Below are positions 1 through 8,372 of a DNA stretch of 64,000 bases, one piece after another; position 1 is the stretch's first letter, and every line of letters starts with the position of its first letter. The notes under the pieces were generated by a model. The model was not told where the DNA came from, searched no databases, and was given only the letters and a program-made list of their open reading frames with translations. This DNA comes from Clostridia bacterium. Lineage in GTDB: Bacteria; Bacillota; Clostridia; Lachnospirales; Anaerotignaceae. The stretch spans positions 78,120-142,119 of the forward strand of contig JALCQR010000009.1 in assembly GCA_022651385.1 (NCBI GenBank). Direction: 5' to 3'. A program made the translations under genes and the position numbers.

Positions 1-96
1 TTTTTAAAGGCATAATTGTTGAAAGACAATGACGCAAAGCTATAGGGGCTAAGGTGATATTATCGCTATGCTAGCCAGTTGCAGAAACTTTAAAAT
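1..96 (+). promoter_or_regulatory. cyclic di-GMP-I (GEMM) riboswitch aptamer
   Basis: The conserved core GACGCAAAGC, then GGGGCTAA, then GCTAGCCAGTTGC follows the c-di-GMP-I consensus in the right order and spacing. The closing stem P1 is visible: TTTTAAAG at 2-9 pairs with CTTTAAAA at 88-95. The aptamer heads the Tad pilus operon and is followed within 30 bases by a strong terminator hairpin, the usual layout for transcriptional control. Whether ligand switches the operon on or off cannot be told by eye. The promoter lies left of the window. Confidence 0.9.
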
Positions 97-124
97 TACG
101 GCATGTTTTTTGTGTTGGATTTTT

Positions 125-173
125 TAGCGTGCTCCTATAGTTTGTATATAGGAGCACGCTATTTTTTATTTTT
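125..173 (+). terminator. Rho-independent terminator, riboswitch expression platform
   Basis: A perfect 15-bp inverted repeat (arms 125-139 and 147-161, 7-base loop) is followed by a T-rich run (TTTTTTATTTTT). It sits between the c-di-GMP aptamer and the first Tad gene. A reading frame open from 103 runs through the hairpin, so the hairpin argues that the real first gene starts downstream at 190. Confidence 0.9.
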
Positions 174-189
174 AGATAAGGGGAATAAA

Positions 190-837
190 ATGAATATTTT
201 TATGATTATGATTTTTGGTATTTTGGGAATTTTTTTAGGAATTGCAATCAGACCAATATCAAAAGAAATTATTAGTTATAAAAGCAGACAGAAAACAGGT
301 GAAAATCTGAATTTAGAAATAAACAAAAAAATTCAATTCTTTGCTACAATATTGAACAGTATTTTGTGGGCTTATGCAGGAAGTAGAATTGAAAATTTTT
401 TTATAGCTATTTTAGTGTCTATGATTTTTACCGTTGCTATTATTATTTCGGTTATAGATATAAAAATACGATTGATTCCAAATGAACTTGTGTTGTTAAT
501 GCTTTTTTTGGGAGTTGTTTTTCAAGTATTGTGTTTTGGTTGGCAAGCTCAACTTTATGCTTTGTTGTGTATGGTGGCAGTTGGTTTAGTTTTTATTATT
601 ACTGCTAAGGTTGTTGGTTTTGAACAGGTTGGTGCTGGCGATATTAAATTGGCAGCTACAATAGGATTAATACTGGGTTATCCAAACATAATGATAGCTG
701 TAACGGGAATGTGTGTAACATTATTTATATTTTGTGTCGGAGGATTGGTAATTAAAAAAATGGTTAAAAACAGTACATTTCCATTTGCTCCGTTTATTAT
801 GTTTGGTACAATTTTTACTTATGTTAATATTATTTAA
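190..837 (+). CDS. tadV: Prepilin peptidase of the Tad/Flp pilus (A24 family, TadV/CpaA type)
   Basis: Membrane aspartyl peptidase that cleaves the leader of Flp-type prepilins. The protein is about 215 aa and almost entirely hydrophobic helices. The two catalytic aspartates of the A24 family are visible, in VIDIKIRLIPNEL and in the GxGD motif VGAGDIKLA. The open frame extends back to 103, but that stretch is the riboswitch terminator. ATG 190 has AAGGGGA just upstream and is preferred. It is the first gene of the pilus operon and would be controlled by the c-di-GMP riboswitch. TadV rather than a long bifunctional PilD is likely from the short length and the context. Confidence 0.88.
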   Translation: MNIFMIMIFGILGIFLGIAIRPISKEIISYKSRQKTGENLNLEINKKIQFFATILNSILWAYAGSRIENFFIAILVSMIFTVAIIISVIDIKIRLIPNELVLLMLFLGVVFQVLCFGWQAQLYALLCMVAVGLVFIITAKVVGFEQVGAGDIKLAATIGLILGYPNIMIAVTGMCVTLFIFCVGGLVIKKMVKNSTFPFAPFIMFGTIFTYVNII

Positions 838-993
838 AAAATTTAATGATACTTAGGTATCCTTAAAATAAACAAAATAATGATAAGAGACAATGACGGG
901 AGAAACCGTAGAGAAAGGAGGATATTTTTATCTTCTACGATAATCAGGGGATAAAATTTTGTTGCTAATTTTATATAAAAAGGAGGAAGTATT
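838..993 (+). other. Structured leader between tadV and flp
   Basis: This 156-base gap holds several small hairpins and no convincing gene. CGTAGA (about 908-913) pairs with TCTACG around an inner GATA/TATC stem that encloses an AAAGGAGG sequence, and ATAAAAT/ATTTTAT arms lie near the flp ribosome binding site. It may stabilise or tune the highly expressed pilin message. A second c-di-GMP aptamer was considered, but the conserved core is missing. Confidence 0.4.
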
Positions 994-1155
994 ATGAAAA
1001 AATTATTTGCTTGGTTAGAAAAAGAAGAAAGTGGTCAGGGTATGGTGGAATACGGTTTAATTATTGCAGCAATTGCAGTGGTTGCTATTGTTACATTAAC
1101 ACCTTTGGGAGGACAAGTTGCGGCTATGTTTACAACAATTGGGGCTAGTCTTTAA
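994..1155 (+). CDS. flp: Flp-family pilin (major prepilin)
   Basis: A 53-aa prepilin. A short charged leader ends at Gly14 and the mature part begins QGMVEYGLI, with the Flp hallmark Glu at +5 and Tyr at +6, followed by one hydrophobic helix (about residues 21-38). Cleavage after Gly14 is expected from the peptidase encoded upstream. AAGGAGG lies 7 bases before the ATG. The length is normal for Flp pilins. It would be the main structural subunit of the Tad pilus fibre. Only one flp copy is seen. Confidence 0.93.
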   Translation: MKKLFAWLEKEESGQGMVEYGLIIAAIAVVAIVTLTPLGGQVAAMFTTIGASL

Positions 1156-1281
1156 TTCATCTTCCGAATTAAGAAGCTTTATTTGCGGAAATGTTAGGGA
1201 AGATTCCATTGGGTCTGACGTTTGATTTGTTAAAAGAAATATTTCCGACAATATAAAGTGGTTGGAGAGGTGGTGGGGCAG

Positions 1282-1665
1282 TTGCATCTTAAAAATGAAA
1301 AGGGTCAGGCAATGGTAGAATTTGCATTGGTATTGCCTATTCTCTTACTTGTTTTTTGTGGGATTTGTGAATTTGGGTATATATTTTCAAATCAAATTCT
1401 TGTAAACAATGCCTGCAGAGAAGTGGCAAGATATGCAGCTGTCCATTATCAAGATGATGGCTTAACCTCGGTTGAAACTCAAGCTACAACTATAGTGGGA
1501 AATTATTCAAGTGATTTTAGTGTAGCAATTACGACACCGGAATCGGAACAAATTAAAGTTGATATTACTATGAAAGTAGCATTAATTACGCCGTTCTTTG
1601 AGTTTTTAAACGATGGGAACGGCTGTATAGATTTAAATGCAGAATGTACTATGAGGATGGAATAA
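1282..1665 (+). CDS. tadE: TadE-like pseudopilin / pilus assembly protein
   Basis: About 127 aa, starting with a short basic segment and then GQAMVEFALVLPILLLVF, a prepilin-like hydrophobic N-terminus with Glu at +5. The rest is a soluble domain ending in a conserved-looking C-terminus. This is the TadE layout of minor pseudopilins in Tad systems. No ATG fits. TTG 1282 is chosen because AGGTGG lies 8 bases upstream; GTG 1258, 1270 and 1273 are in frame and possible. It lies between flp and the cpaB-like gene. Confidence 0.82.
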   Translation: MHLKNEKGQAMVEFALVLPILLLVFCGICEFGYIFSNQILVNNACREVARYAAVHYQDDGLTSVETQATTIVGNYSSDFSVAITTPESEQIKVDITMKVALITPFFEFLNDGNGCIDLNAECTMRME

Positions 1666-1696
1666 AAAAGCTTATTAGGTTTGGGGATGCTAAATA

Positions 1697-2392
1697 TTGA
1701 AAAAAGTAAAAATATTTGCGTTATTTGTAGCAGTATTGACTTCGGCATTAATGTTTGTTTTTTTAAACTCTCTTAATGATAATGATAAAGTTGAAAAAAC
1801 AGAAGTTTTTGTTGCAACACAAACTATACCGGTGGAAACTCCGATTACGCAATCTATGTTTACGTTAACTCAATTGCCTGATGAAGCTATATTAGATGGT
1901 GTGATTACGGATTCATCCTTAATAATAGGAAAAGTTGCAAATTGTGAAATTGTTGCCGGTGAGCAAATTATTCAATCAAAACTTTTAACAGTAGGTGATG
2001 TTAATAGTGCTACATTGGGTTATACTTTAGAACCCGGAATGAGGGCTGTTACAATTGCTGTAGACGGAGTTTCGGGCATTGGATATATGATTGAACCGGG
2101 TAATCATGTCGATATAATTGCTCAATATAATCATGATGAAACTGCTTTTACAAAATTAATTGTTCAAAATGTTGTTGTTTTGGCAATTGATTCTGATTTA
2201 TCAAATGATGAAAATACTACAGATAAAGACGAGTCATATTCAACTATTACACTCCAAGGTACTCCAGAACAGGTTATGGAGATTAGATTTTATGAATATA
2301 CGGGTCGTCTTTCTGCTATCTTAAGATCGCCGTTGGATGAGGAAATTATAGATTTGCCGATTAAGCAATTTGAAACAAGTGACGAAACTTAA
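1697..2392 (+). CDS. cpaB: Flp pilus assembly protein CpaB/RcpC (SAF domain)
   Basis: About 231 aa with an N-terminal membrane anchor (residues 5-25), then a SAF domain (VFVATQTIPVETPIT) and an RcpC/CpaB core with EPGMRAVTIAVDGVSGIGYM and EPGNHVDIIA. CpaB proteins act in Tad pilus assembly at the cell envelope. The start is TTG 1697 with GGGG about 10 bases upstream. It is co-directional with tadE (31-base gap) and with tadZ. Confidence 0.88.
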   Translation: MKKVKIFALFVAVLTSALMFVFLNSLNDNDKVEKTEVFVATQTIPVETPITQSMFTLTQLPDEAILDGVITDSSLIIGKVANCEIVAGEQIIQSKLLTVGDVNSATLGYTLEPGMRAVTIAVDGVSGIGYMIEPGNHVDIIAQYNHDETAFTKLIVQNVVVLAIDSDLSNDENTTDKDESYSTITLQGTPEQVMEIRFYEYTGRLSAILRSPLDEEIIDLPIKQFETSDET

Positions 2393-2431
2393 AAGTTACT
2401 TAAAATGATTGCTAAAAAAGGGGTACGAAAA

Positions 2432-3658
2432 ATGAAAATTAACATTATGATTATCAGCAAATTTGAAAACAAAATAGAAGAAGTAAAAAACCTGATTATC
2501 GACGAAGAACTTGTTGTTGTTGGTGCGGCACCGGGAGGTTCACAAACTTTAGATAAAATTGAAAACTTATCCCCGGATGTAGTTATTATGTTTCTTGATA
2601 CTCAAGGCGGAGACGTGCTAAATTTAACTGAACGTATTATTTTGCATAAACCAAGAACCCATGTAATTTTGTTAGTAGAATATATGGAAGTAGATATTTT
2701 ACAAAAAGCAAATAAAGCAGGTGCTCACAATGTTATAGAATTTCCAAAATCCCCAAAAGAATTTGCAGAGTATATAAAATCTGTTCATTACAACGAAATG
2801 ATACGTATAAACTCTTTGAACGAAAATCAAAATATCGCATGGACGTCAAGAGTTGTTACAGTTTTCGGGGCTAAGGGTGGATTAGGTAAAACAACAATTG
2901 CAACAAATCTTGCTGTCAAATTGGCAGAACAAAAGAAAAAAGTTGCACTCATTGATTTGGATTTGCAATTTGGAGATATTCATGTGTTTTTAGATATAGA
3001 ACCTGCAGATACCATATCTGAATTGGCTCAGCAAGTGTTTACCCCCAATATTGATTCGGTAAGAAGTTATATGACTGTACATTCCAGCGGTGTTCATGTT
3101 TTGTGTGCACCTAAAAGTCCCGAGTATGCTGAATTGGTTTCGGCTGAAAAAGTGCAAAGTTTGCTTAGTATTTTGCGTACCTATTACGATTATGTGATTA
3201 TAGACACACCGCCTTATTTTAGTGATGTAACAATTACTGCTATAGAGGCATCTTCCACAATTCTTTTTGTTACAGGTCTTGATATATCCATTTTGAAAAA
3301 TTCTAAATTAAGCCTTTCGCTTATGGACTCTTTACAACAAAGAGATAAAGTTAGACTTATTGTTAATCGTGCTGTAGATATTAGTTCTATTACTATTGCA
3401 GATGTTCAAAAAATAATCGGATGCCCCATATGGGCAAAAATACCCAGTGATTACAAGGTAGCGGTTACTGCGCTTAACCGGGGAATTCCTTTTGTTATTA
3501 GTTCGGCGGGAAGCAAACTTAGTCAGTCAATTAATAAAGTTGCCAAAGCTTTAATATCAGGAGCAGATGATATAGGTATTCAATGTATTGATGATAAAAA
3601 GATACATAAAAGACGAAAGTTATTTGGATTTCTTAGAAAAAAGAATGAGTATATTTAA
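2432..3658 (+). CDS. tadZ: Pilus assembly protein TadZ/CpaE (receiver-like plus MinD/ParA ATPase)
   Basis: About 408 aa. Residues 1-120 form an atypical response-regulator-like fold (VVIMFLD at the phospho-site strand). From about residue 145 there is a MinD/ParA ATPase with the deviant Walker A FGAKGGLGKTT and the Walker B YDYVIIDTPPY. TadZ localises the pilus machine at the pole. ATG 2432 (AAGGGG 8 bases upstream) is preferred to ATG 2405, which lacks a site. The gene is followed closely by tadA. Confidence 0.88.
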   Translation: MKINIMIISKFENKIEEVKNLIIDEELVVVGAAPGGSQTLDKIENLSPDVVIMFLDTQGGDVLNLTERIILHKPRTHVILLVEYMEVDILQKANKAGAHNVIEFPKSPKEFAEYIKSVHYNEMIRINSLNENQNIAWTSRVVTVFGAKGGLGKTTIATNLAVKLAEQKKKVALIDLDLQFGDIHVFLDIEPADTISELAQQVFTPNIDSVRSYMTVHSSGVHVLCAPKSPEYAELVSAEKVQSLLSILRTYYDYVIIDTPPYFSDVTITAIEASSTILFVTGLDISILKNSKLSLSLMDSLQQRDKVRLIVNRAVDISSITIADVQKIIGCPIWAKIPSDYKVAVTALNRGIPFVISSAGSKLSQSINKVAKALISGADDIGIQCIDDKKIHKRRKLFGFLRKKNEYI

Positions 3659-3672
3659 AGGAGGGGAAAAGA

Positions 3673-5040
3673 ATGGGCTTACTTGAAAAACTTGAGAAAC
3701 AAAAATTAAAACAGCACAATACTGAAGTTTCTACAGAAAGTGAGCAAAAAGTTACAAAAAGTAATCCTTCCCCTTTTGTAGATGAATATTATGAATTAAA
3801 AGAAAAAGTTCATGCTGGAGTTATTGAACTGATTAATCACGAGGTTGCTAACGGAAATGATGTTGCTGAAAATCAAAAAGAATATTTATTGAAATCTATA
3901 GAAGGTTTGATAAATGCAAATAGTACTGGAATTTCAAGAGCAGAGCGGCTGCGAATTCAAAAGGAAATTTATAATAATGTTGTTGGACTTGGTCCTTTGG
4001 AACCTCTTTTGGAAGACCCGGATATAAGTGAAATTATGGTTAACGGACCATATAACGTATACATAGAGCGACGAGGAAAGCTTGAACTTAGTTCTACAGT
4101 TTTCAAAGATAACGAACAATTGTTAAATATTATTACTCGTATTGTTACTTCGGTGGGCAGACGTATTGATGAAGCAAGTCCAATGGTAGATGCAAGGCTT
4201 TTAGACGGTTCTCGTGTTAACGCAGTAATTCCGCCTATCGTACTTAACGGTCCAACTTTGACTATACGTAAGTTTTCTAAAAATGCGTTGAAAGCAAGTG
4301 ATTTAGTAAAAAAATCATCATTATCGCCAATGATGGTTTCATTTTTAGAAGCATGTGTAAGAGGAAAGTTAAACATTATTGTTTCAGGAGGAACAGGCAG
4401 CGGTAAAACTACATTATTAAATATTTTATCTGGGTTTATACCTGACACTGAAAGAATTGTTACAATCGAGGATGCAGCAGAACTCCAGCTAAGACAGAAC
4501 CATGTAGTAACCATGGAAAGCCGTGCTGCAAACTTGGAAGGCGTAGGTCAGATTACTATAAGAGAATTAGTTCGTAATGCATTGCGTATGCGTCCAGACA
4601 GAATAGTAGTTGGTGAAGTAAGATCTGGTGAGACGTTGGATATGCTTCAGGCTATGAATACGGGACATGACGGATCTTTGACAACAGCGCATGCGAATTC
4701 ACCCAGAGATTTAATGTCCAGATTGGAAACTATGGTTCTTATGTCAGGAATGGAATTACCAATTAAAGCTATTAGAGAACAGGTGTCATCTGCTTTAGAT
4801 CTTGTTGTTCAGCAAGCGAGGCTAAGAGATGGTTCACGTAAGATTATTAACATTTCTCAGGTAGTAGGTATGGAAGGCGATACTATAACTTTGCAAGACC
4901 TCTTTGTTTTTAAACAAAAAGGATTGGATTCGGCAGGGAATATAATAGGAGATTTTGTTTCAACGGGAATACGTCCCACATTCTTGGAAAAATTGTCATC
5001 GAACGGAGTTCTTGTTAAGGATGATTGGTTTAAGAGGTGA
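3673..5040 (+). CDS. tadA: Pilus assembly/retraction ATPase TadA/CpaF (type II/IV secretion family)
   Basis: A 455-aa cytoplasmic hexameric ATPase that powers Tad pilus extension and retraction. The Walker A GGTGSGKTTLL is at about residue 238, followed by IEDAAEL (Asp box), RMRPDRIVVGEVR (Walker B region) and a His box near TGHDGSLTTAHANS. The length is normal for CpaF. GGAGGGG lies immediately before the ATG, with a 14-base gap after tadZ. Confidence 0.95.
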   Translation: MGLLEKLEKQKLKQHNTEVSTESEQKVTKSNPSPFVDEYYELKEKVHAGVIELINHEVANGNDVAENQKEYLLKSIEGLINANSTGISRAERLRIQKEIYNNVVGLGPLEPLLEDPDISEIMVNGPYNVYIERRGKLELSSTVFKDNEQLLNIITRIVTSVGRRIDEASPMVDARLLDGSRVNAVIPPIVLNGPTLTIRKFSKNALKASDLVKKSSLSPMMVSFLEACVRGKLNIIVSGGTGSGKTTLLNILSGFIPDTERIVTIEDAAELQLRQNHVVTMESRAANLEGVGQITIRELVRNALRMRPDRIVVGEVRSGETLDMLQAMNTGHDGSLTTAHANSPRDLMSRLETMVLMSGMELPIKAIREQVSSALDLVVQQARLRDGSRKIINISQVVGMEGDTITLQDLFVFKQKGLDSAGNIIGDFVSTGIRPTFLEKLSSNGVLVKDDWFKR

Positions 5041-5050
5041 GGTTTAAAAT

Positions 5051-5998
5051 ATGTTGCTTTACATAATTATATTTATGACGGCTGTTACCATATATTTTTT
5101 AATACTTTCATTTAAGAAACCTTCTGAAAAGGAAGTTGTAGGAGATAGAATTAAAAAATATCTTGATACTGAAAGTGTTTCAGATGTACAAGAAAAGTTT
5201 TTTGCTGAAAATCGTGAAACTATAAAGAAGAAAAAAAATAGAAAATTTAAAATAGAAAGTAAAGAATTGGGAGATTATTTGTTAATGTCTGGCATTAAAC
5301 TTAGAGCTTCCGAATTTATTTATATTTGGTTGGCATGTACATATGTACCAATATTGGTGACTTTCTTTTTAGGAGCAAGTGTTGTTACGTCTATTGCCGC
5401 TGCAATCATAGGTTTTTGTATTCCGCCATTTTTTGTTCGAAAAGCATGGAAAAAACGTCAACAGGAGTTTATTAGACAGCTTGGTGAAGCATTGGTAATT
5501 ATGAGCAATTGTATTAAAGCCGGTTTTTCATTTTTACAAGCTATGGAAAGTATTGCCGAAGATATGCAACCGCCTATATCTACAGAGTTTTCCAGAACAA
5601 TTAGAGAAATGCGTTTTGGAGTTACCAAAAACGTTGCACTTAATCATATGGTTGAGCGTGTTAAAAACGATGATTTAGGGTTGTTGGTTTCAGCGGTAAT
5701 GACATCAGAACAAGTGGGAGGTAATTTATCAGAAATTTTGGATACTATTTCTGATACTATAAAAGATAGAATTCGTATTAAACAGGAAGTACGTGTATTA
5801 ACAGCACAGGGACGTATGTCAGGTATTGTAATCGGGTTACTTCCTGTTTTTATAATTTTGTTTTTAATGATTTTAAACCCAGATTATTTTATATCATTTT
5901 TTGAAAGCTTAATTGGAAAAATTATGTTGGGCATTTCTGTTTTTATGGAGCTTATTGGATTTTTTATTATAAATAAAATAGTAGATATTGAATATTGA
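5051..5998 (+). CDS. tadB: Inner-membrane platform protein TadB (type II secretion F domain)
   Basis: A 315-aa membrane protein with N-terminal helices, a cytoplasmic T2SF domain (GEALVIMSNCIKAGFSFLQAM) and two C-terminal transmembrane helices ending in LIGFFIINK. TadB and TadC together form the membrane platform that couples TadA to pilin. It starts 10 bases after tadA and ends 11 bases before tadC, so translation is tightly linked. Confidence 0.9.
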   Translation: MLLYIIIFMTAVTIYFLILSFKKPSEKEVVGDRIKKYLDTESVSDVQEKFFAENRETIKKKKNRKFKIESKELGDYLLMSGIKLRASEFIYIWLACTYVPILVTFFLGASVVTSIAAAIIGFCIPPFFVRKAWKKRQQEFIRQLGEALVIMSNCIKAGFSFLQAMESIAEDMQPPISTEFSRTIREMRFGVTKNVALNHMVERVKNDDLGLLVSAVMTSEQVGGNLSEILDTISDTIKDRIRIKQEVRVLTAQGRMSGIVIGLLPVFIILFLMILNPDYFISFFESLIGKIMLGISVFMELIGFFIINKIVDIEY

Positions 5999-6008
5999 GG
6001 TTGATAAT

Positions 6009-6953
6009 ATGATTGGTGTAATTGCTATTTTTTTTGGAATATTTGCTTTTTGTTGTATTATTATTGTTTTTAGAACTCATGGAGAACAGTATGATACAGT
6101 TCAAAGGCGTCTTATAAAAATAAATAATTCTACTCATGCAAATTTTCAACATGATGAGGAGTTAAGTCTGCCTTTTTTTAAACGAATAATGAAATTGGCA
6201 ATTAGGCCTTTTATGTTAAAAATCAGAAGAAGTATGACCAAAAATTCAAATACGAAGTCTATTTTTAATAAATTCAATAATGAAAAATTAAAAAAAAATA
6301 TATACAAATCGGGATTGTTATTAGAAGCTCATGAGTATCAAATGATTCGGATTTTTACAATATTAGGTTCAGGAGCAATTGGACATATTTTTGCTGTGTT
6401 ATTAAATCAAAATTTTAAAAATGATATTTTATTTACTTTAGTAGGTTTTTATGTAGCTTATGCAATATTACGATTTCATCTTACAAGTAAAATAAGTAAA
6501 AGAAATAAAGCTATGGAACAACAACTGCCAGAAGTTTTAGATCTTTTAAGTGTTAATGTTGAGGCAGGACTGGGATTTGAACAAGCGATACTTCATGTTA
6601 CTGAAAATTTGAAAGGGCCTTTAGTGGATGAACTTACGATAACCTACAGAGAAATGTCAATGGGTAGGACAAAAAAAGATGCACTTGTAATTTTCGGAGA
6701 ACGCTGCGATATTGATGAAGTAAAGACTTTTGTCGGTTCAATTGTTCAAGCAAGTGAACTTGGAATATCTATAAGAAATGTATTAAGGGCACAGGCGGCT
6801 GCCATGCGACAAAGCAGACGTAATAAAATTGAAGAGAAGGCACAAAAGATTTCTATAAAAATATTGCTGCCTATGGTTATGTTTATTTTTCCTGTTATTT
6901 TTATTATTTTGATGGGACCGGCTATTGTAAAAATATTTGAACAGTTTGGGTGA
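6009..6953 (+). CDS. tadC: Inner-membrane platform protein TadC (type II secretion F domain)
   Basis: About 314 aa, paralogous in layout to tadB: an N-terminal helix, a basic loop, a pair of helices, a T2SF domain (LPEVLDLLSVNVEAGLGFEQA) and C-terminal helices (PVIFIILMGPAIV). ATG 6009 has GAGG 8 bases upstream. A TTG at 5988 in frame would overlap tadB and is less likely. The stop overlaps the start of the next gene. Confidence 0.9.
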   Translation: MIGVIAIFFGIFAFCCIIIVFRTHGEQYDTVQRRLIKINNSTHANFQHDEELSLPFFKRIMKLAIRPFMLKIRRSMTKNSNTKSIFNKFNNEKLKKNIYKSGLLLEAHEYQMIRIFTILGSGAIGHIFAVLLNQNFKNDILFTLVGFYVAYAILRFHLTSKISKRNKAMEQQLPEVLDLLSVNVEAGLGFEQAILHVTENLKGPLVDELTITYREMSMGRTKKDALVIFGERCDIDEVKTFVGSIVQASELGISIRNVLRAQAAAMRQSRRNKIEEKAQKISIKILLPMVMFIFPVIFIILMGPAIVKIFEQFG

Positions 6954-7294
6954 TGAATATGTTAGTGTATTGTAATAATATTGTTTTGGCGGATAAAGTT
7001 GGCATTGCAAATAATTTTTTTAGGCGTTTTATTGGGCTTATGGGTAAGAAAAAACTTGATTTTGGAGAGGGCCTGCTTCTTTTAGGTACTCCTTCAATAC
7101 ATTGCTTTTTTATGAAAATAACTATTGACGCAATATATCTTTCAAAGGATATGAAAGTTTTAGGAGTTGAAACATTGAGGCCGTGGAGTATCGGAAAATA
7201 TATTAAAAAAACTGCTCATGTTCTAGAGCTTGGAGAAGGAATAGCATCAAATGTAAAAGTTGGAGATACGATAGTTATAGATAATGTGGCCTAA
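6953..7294 (+). CDS. DUF192 family protein
   Basis: About 113 aa matching the DUF192 fold: RFIGLMGKK near residue 23, then the central SIHCFFMKITIDAIYL and the C-terminal VLELGEGIASNVKVGDTI. The function of the family is not settled. Members are often found with Tad or type II secretion loci, as here between tadC and a coiled-coil gene. The ATG at 6953 overlaps the tadC stop; ATG 6959 is an alternative. There is no signal peptide, unlike some family members. Confidence 0.75.
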   Translation: MNMLVYCNNIVLADKVGIANNFFRRFIGLMGKKKLDFGEGLLLLGTPSIHCFFMKITIDAIYLSKDMKVLGVETLRPWSIGKYIKKTAHVLELGEGIASNVKVGDTIVIDNVA

Positions 7295-7309
7295 GAAGGT
7301 GAGAGTGCG

Positions 7310-8368
7310 ATGGTAGATAATACGAAAGACCTTGATGTAGTTGAAACATTAAGATTAAAAACAGAAGAAATTGATATGGATCAATATTTAAAAACCAGAC
7401 TTGGTGGATATACAAAAAAGTCTGTTTTGGAATACTTGAATATTTTGCGTAAACAACAGCAAGTAACAGCAGATACTTTTTACAACAATTTGCAGACAGT
7501 ATATAACGAAAAAGACGAATTGACCAAGATTAATAAATCGCTTCAGTATGAATTGAATAAAATTAAAATGGAGTACAAAAATCTTAGTGAATCTATGACG
7601 GAAATGAAATTAGAAGATTTGGATTTTACAGCACAAGATGTTATTACATTGCAAAATGCAAATTCTGCCTTAGAGGAAAATGTTAAGAAAATTGGTTTTG
7701 AAAAAGAATCTTTGGAGAACGAAATAATACGTCAAAAAAATTATATTGATGAATTAGAAGCACAACTAAAACAATCAAAAAGTGAGGTTATAGCAGTTAA
7801 AGAAATTGTTTCTACCAAAAAGCAAGAAGCAAAAGAGCTTCGAGATAAAATGATTGAACTTACTATTAATATAGAGAGTAAAGAAGAAGAAATTAAATAT
7901 TTAAAAGCGTCACATGAAGAAGGGCAAATTGTTAAATTAAGAACAGATATAGAAGAATTAACAAATCAGATTATGACTCAAACGGAAGTTAATGCTAGCC
8001 TTAATTCACAAATAAAGACAAGAACAAAAACTATTGATATTTTAACAGAAGAAACAGAATTGCAAAAACAGATGTTAGATGATTTGAAAAGGACAGTTGA
8101 AGATTTTCAATACAAAAACGAAAAATTGTTATACGCAAATAAAGTTTTTACGGAACAACTCCAAGAGGTTCATACAAGATCTATAGAATTGATTAATGAA
8201 AAATCCTTTGTAACAGTGGAAAAAATTGATTTTCAAAGAAAATTGGATGAAGCTAATTCTAAAATAGCTATGATAGAGATGAAATTAAATAAAAAAGCAG
8301 TAATTGGAGAAATTAAGGAATTGCAAGAGATAGAAGAAAGGAAAGCATCAGTAGTACAGGAGAGCTAG
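7310..8368 (+). CDS. DivIVA-like coiled-coil protein in the Tad operon
   Basis: A 352-aa, highly charged protein. The first 60 residues resemble a DivIVA/GpsB-type N-terminus (KTRLGGYTKKSVLEYLNIL); most of the rest (about 70-330) is predicted coiled coil with Glu/Lys heptads. There is no membrane segment. DivIVA-like proteins scaffold at poles or curved membranes, so a role in positioning the pilus machine together with TadZ is plausible but inferred. ATG 7310 has a GAAGGTGAG-type site upstream. It lies 16 bases after the DUF192 gene and 4 before the TadG-like gene. Confidence 0.6.
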   Translation: MVDNTKDLDVVETLRLKTEEIDMDQYLKTRLGGYTKKSVLEYLNILRKQQQVTADTFYNNLQTVYNEKDELTKINKSLQYELNKIKMEYKNLSESMTEMKLEDLDFTAQDVITLQNANSALEENVKKIGFEKESLENEIIRQKNYIDELEAQLKQSKSEVIAVKEIVSTKKQEAKELRDKMIELTINIESKEEEIKYLKASHEEGQIVKLRTDIEELTNQIMTQTEVNASLNSQIKTRTKTIDILTEETELQKQMLDDLKRTVEDFQYKNEKLLYANKVFTEQLQEVHTRSIELINEKSFVTVEKIDFQRKLDEANSKIAMIEMKLNKKAVIGEIKELQEIEERKASVVQES

Positions 8369-8372
8369 TATT

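Noticed and set aside
103..189. Upstream extension of the prepilin peptidase gene to an ATG at 103
   Set aside because: The region encodes the riboswitch terminator hairpin and has no ribosome site; ATG 190 has one.
880..960. Possible second c-di-GMP riboswitch before flp
   Set aside because: It contains GACAATGACGGGAG but lacks the CGCAAAGC core and the conserved 3' half.
3969..4514. 181-aa minus-strand open frame inside tadA
   Set aside because: tadA carries all ATPase motifs on the plus strand; the other frame is chance.
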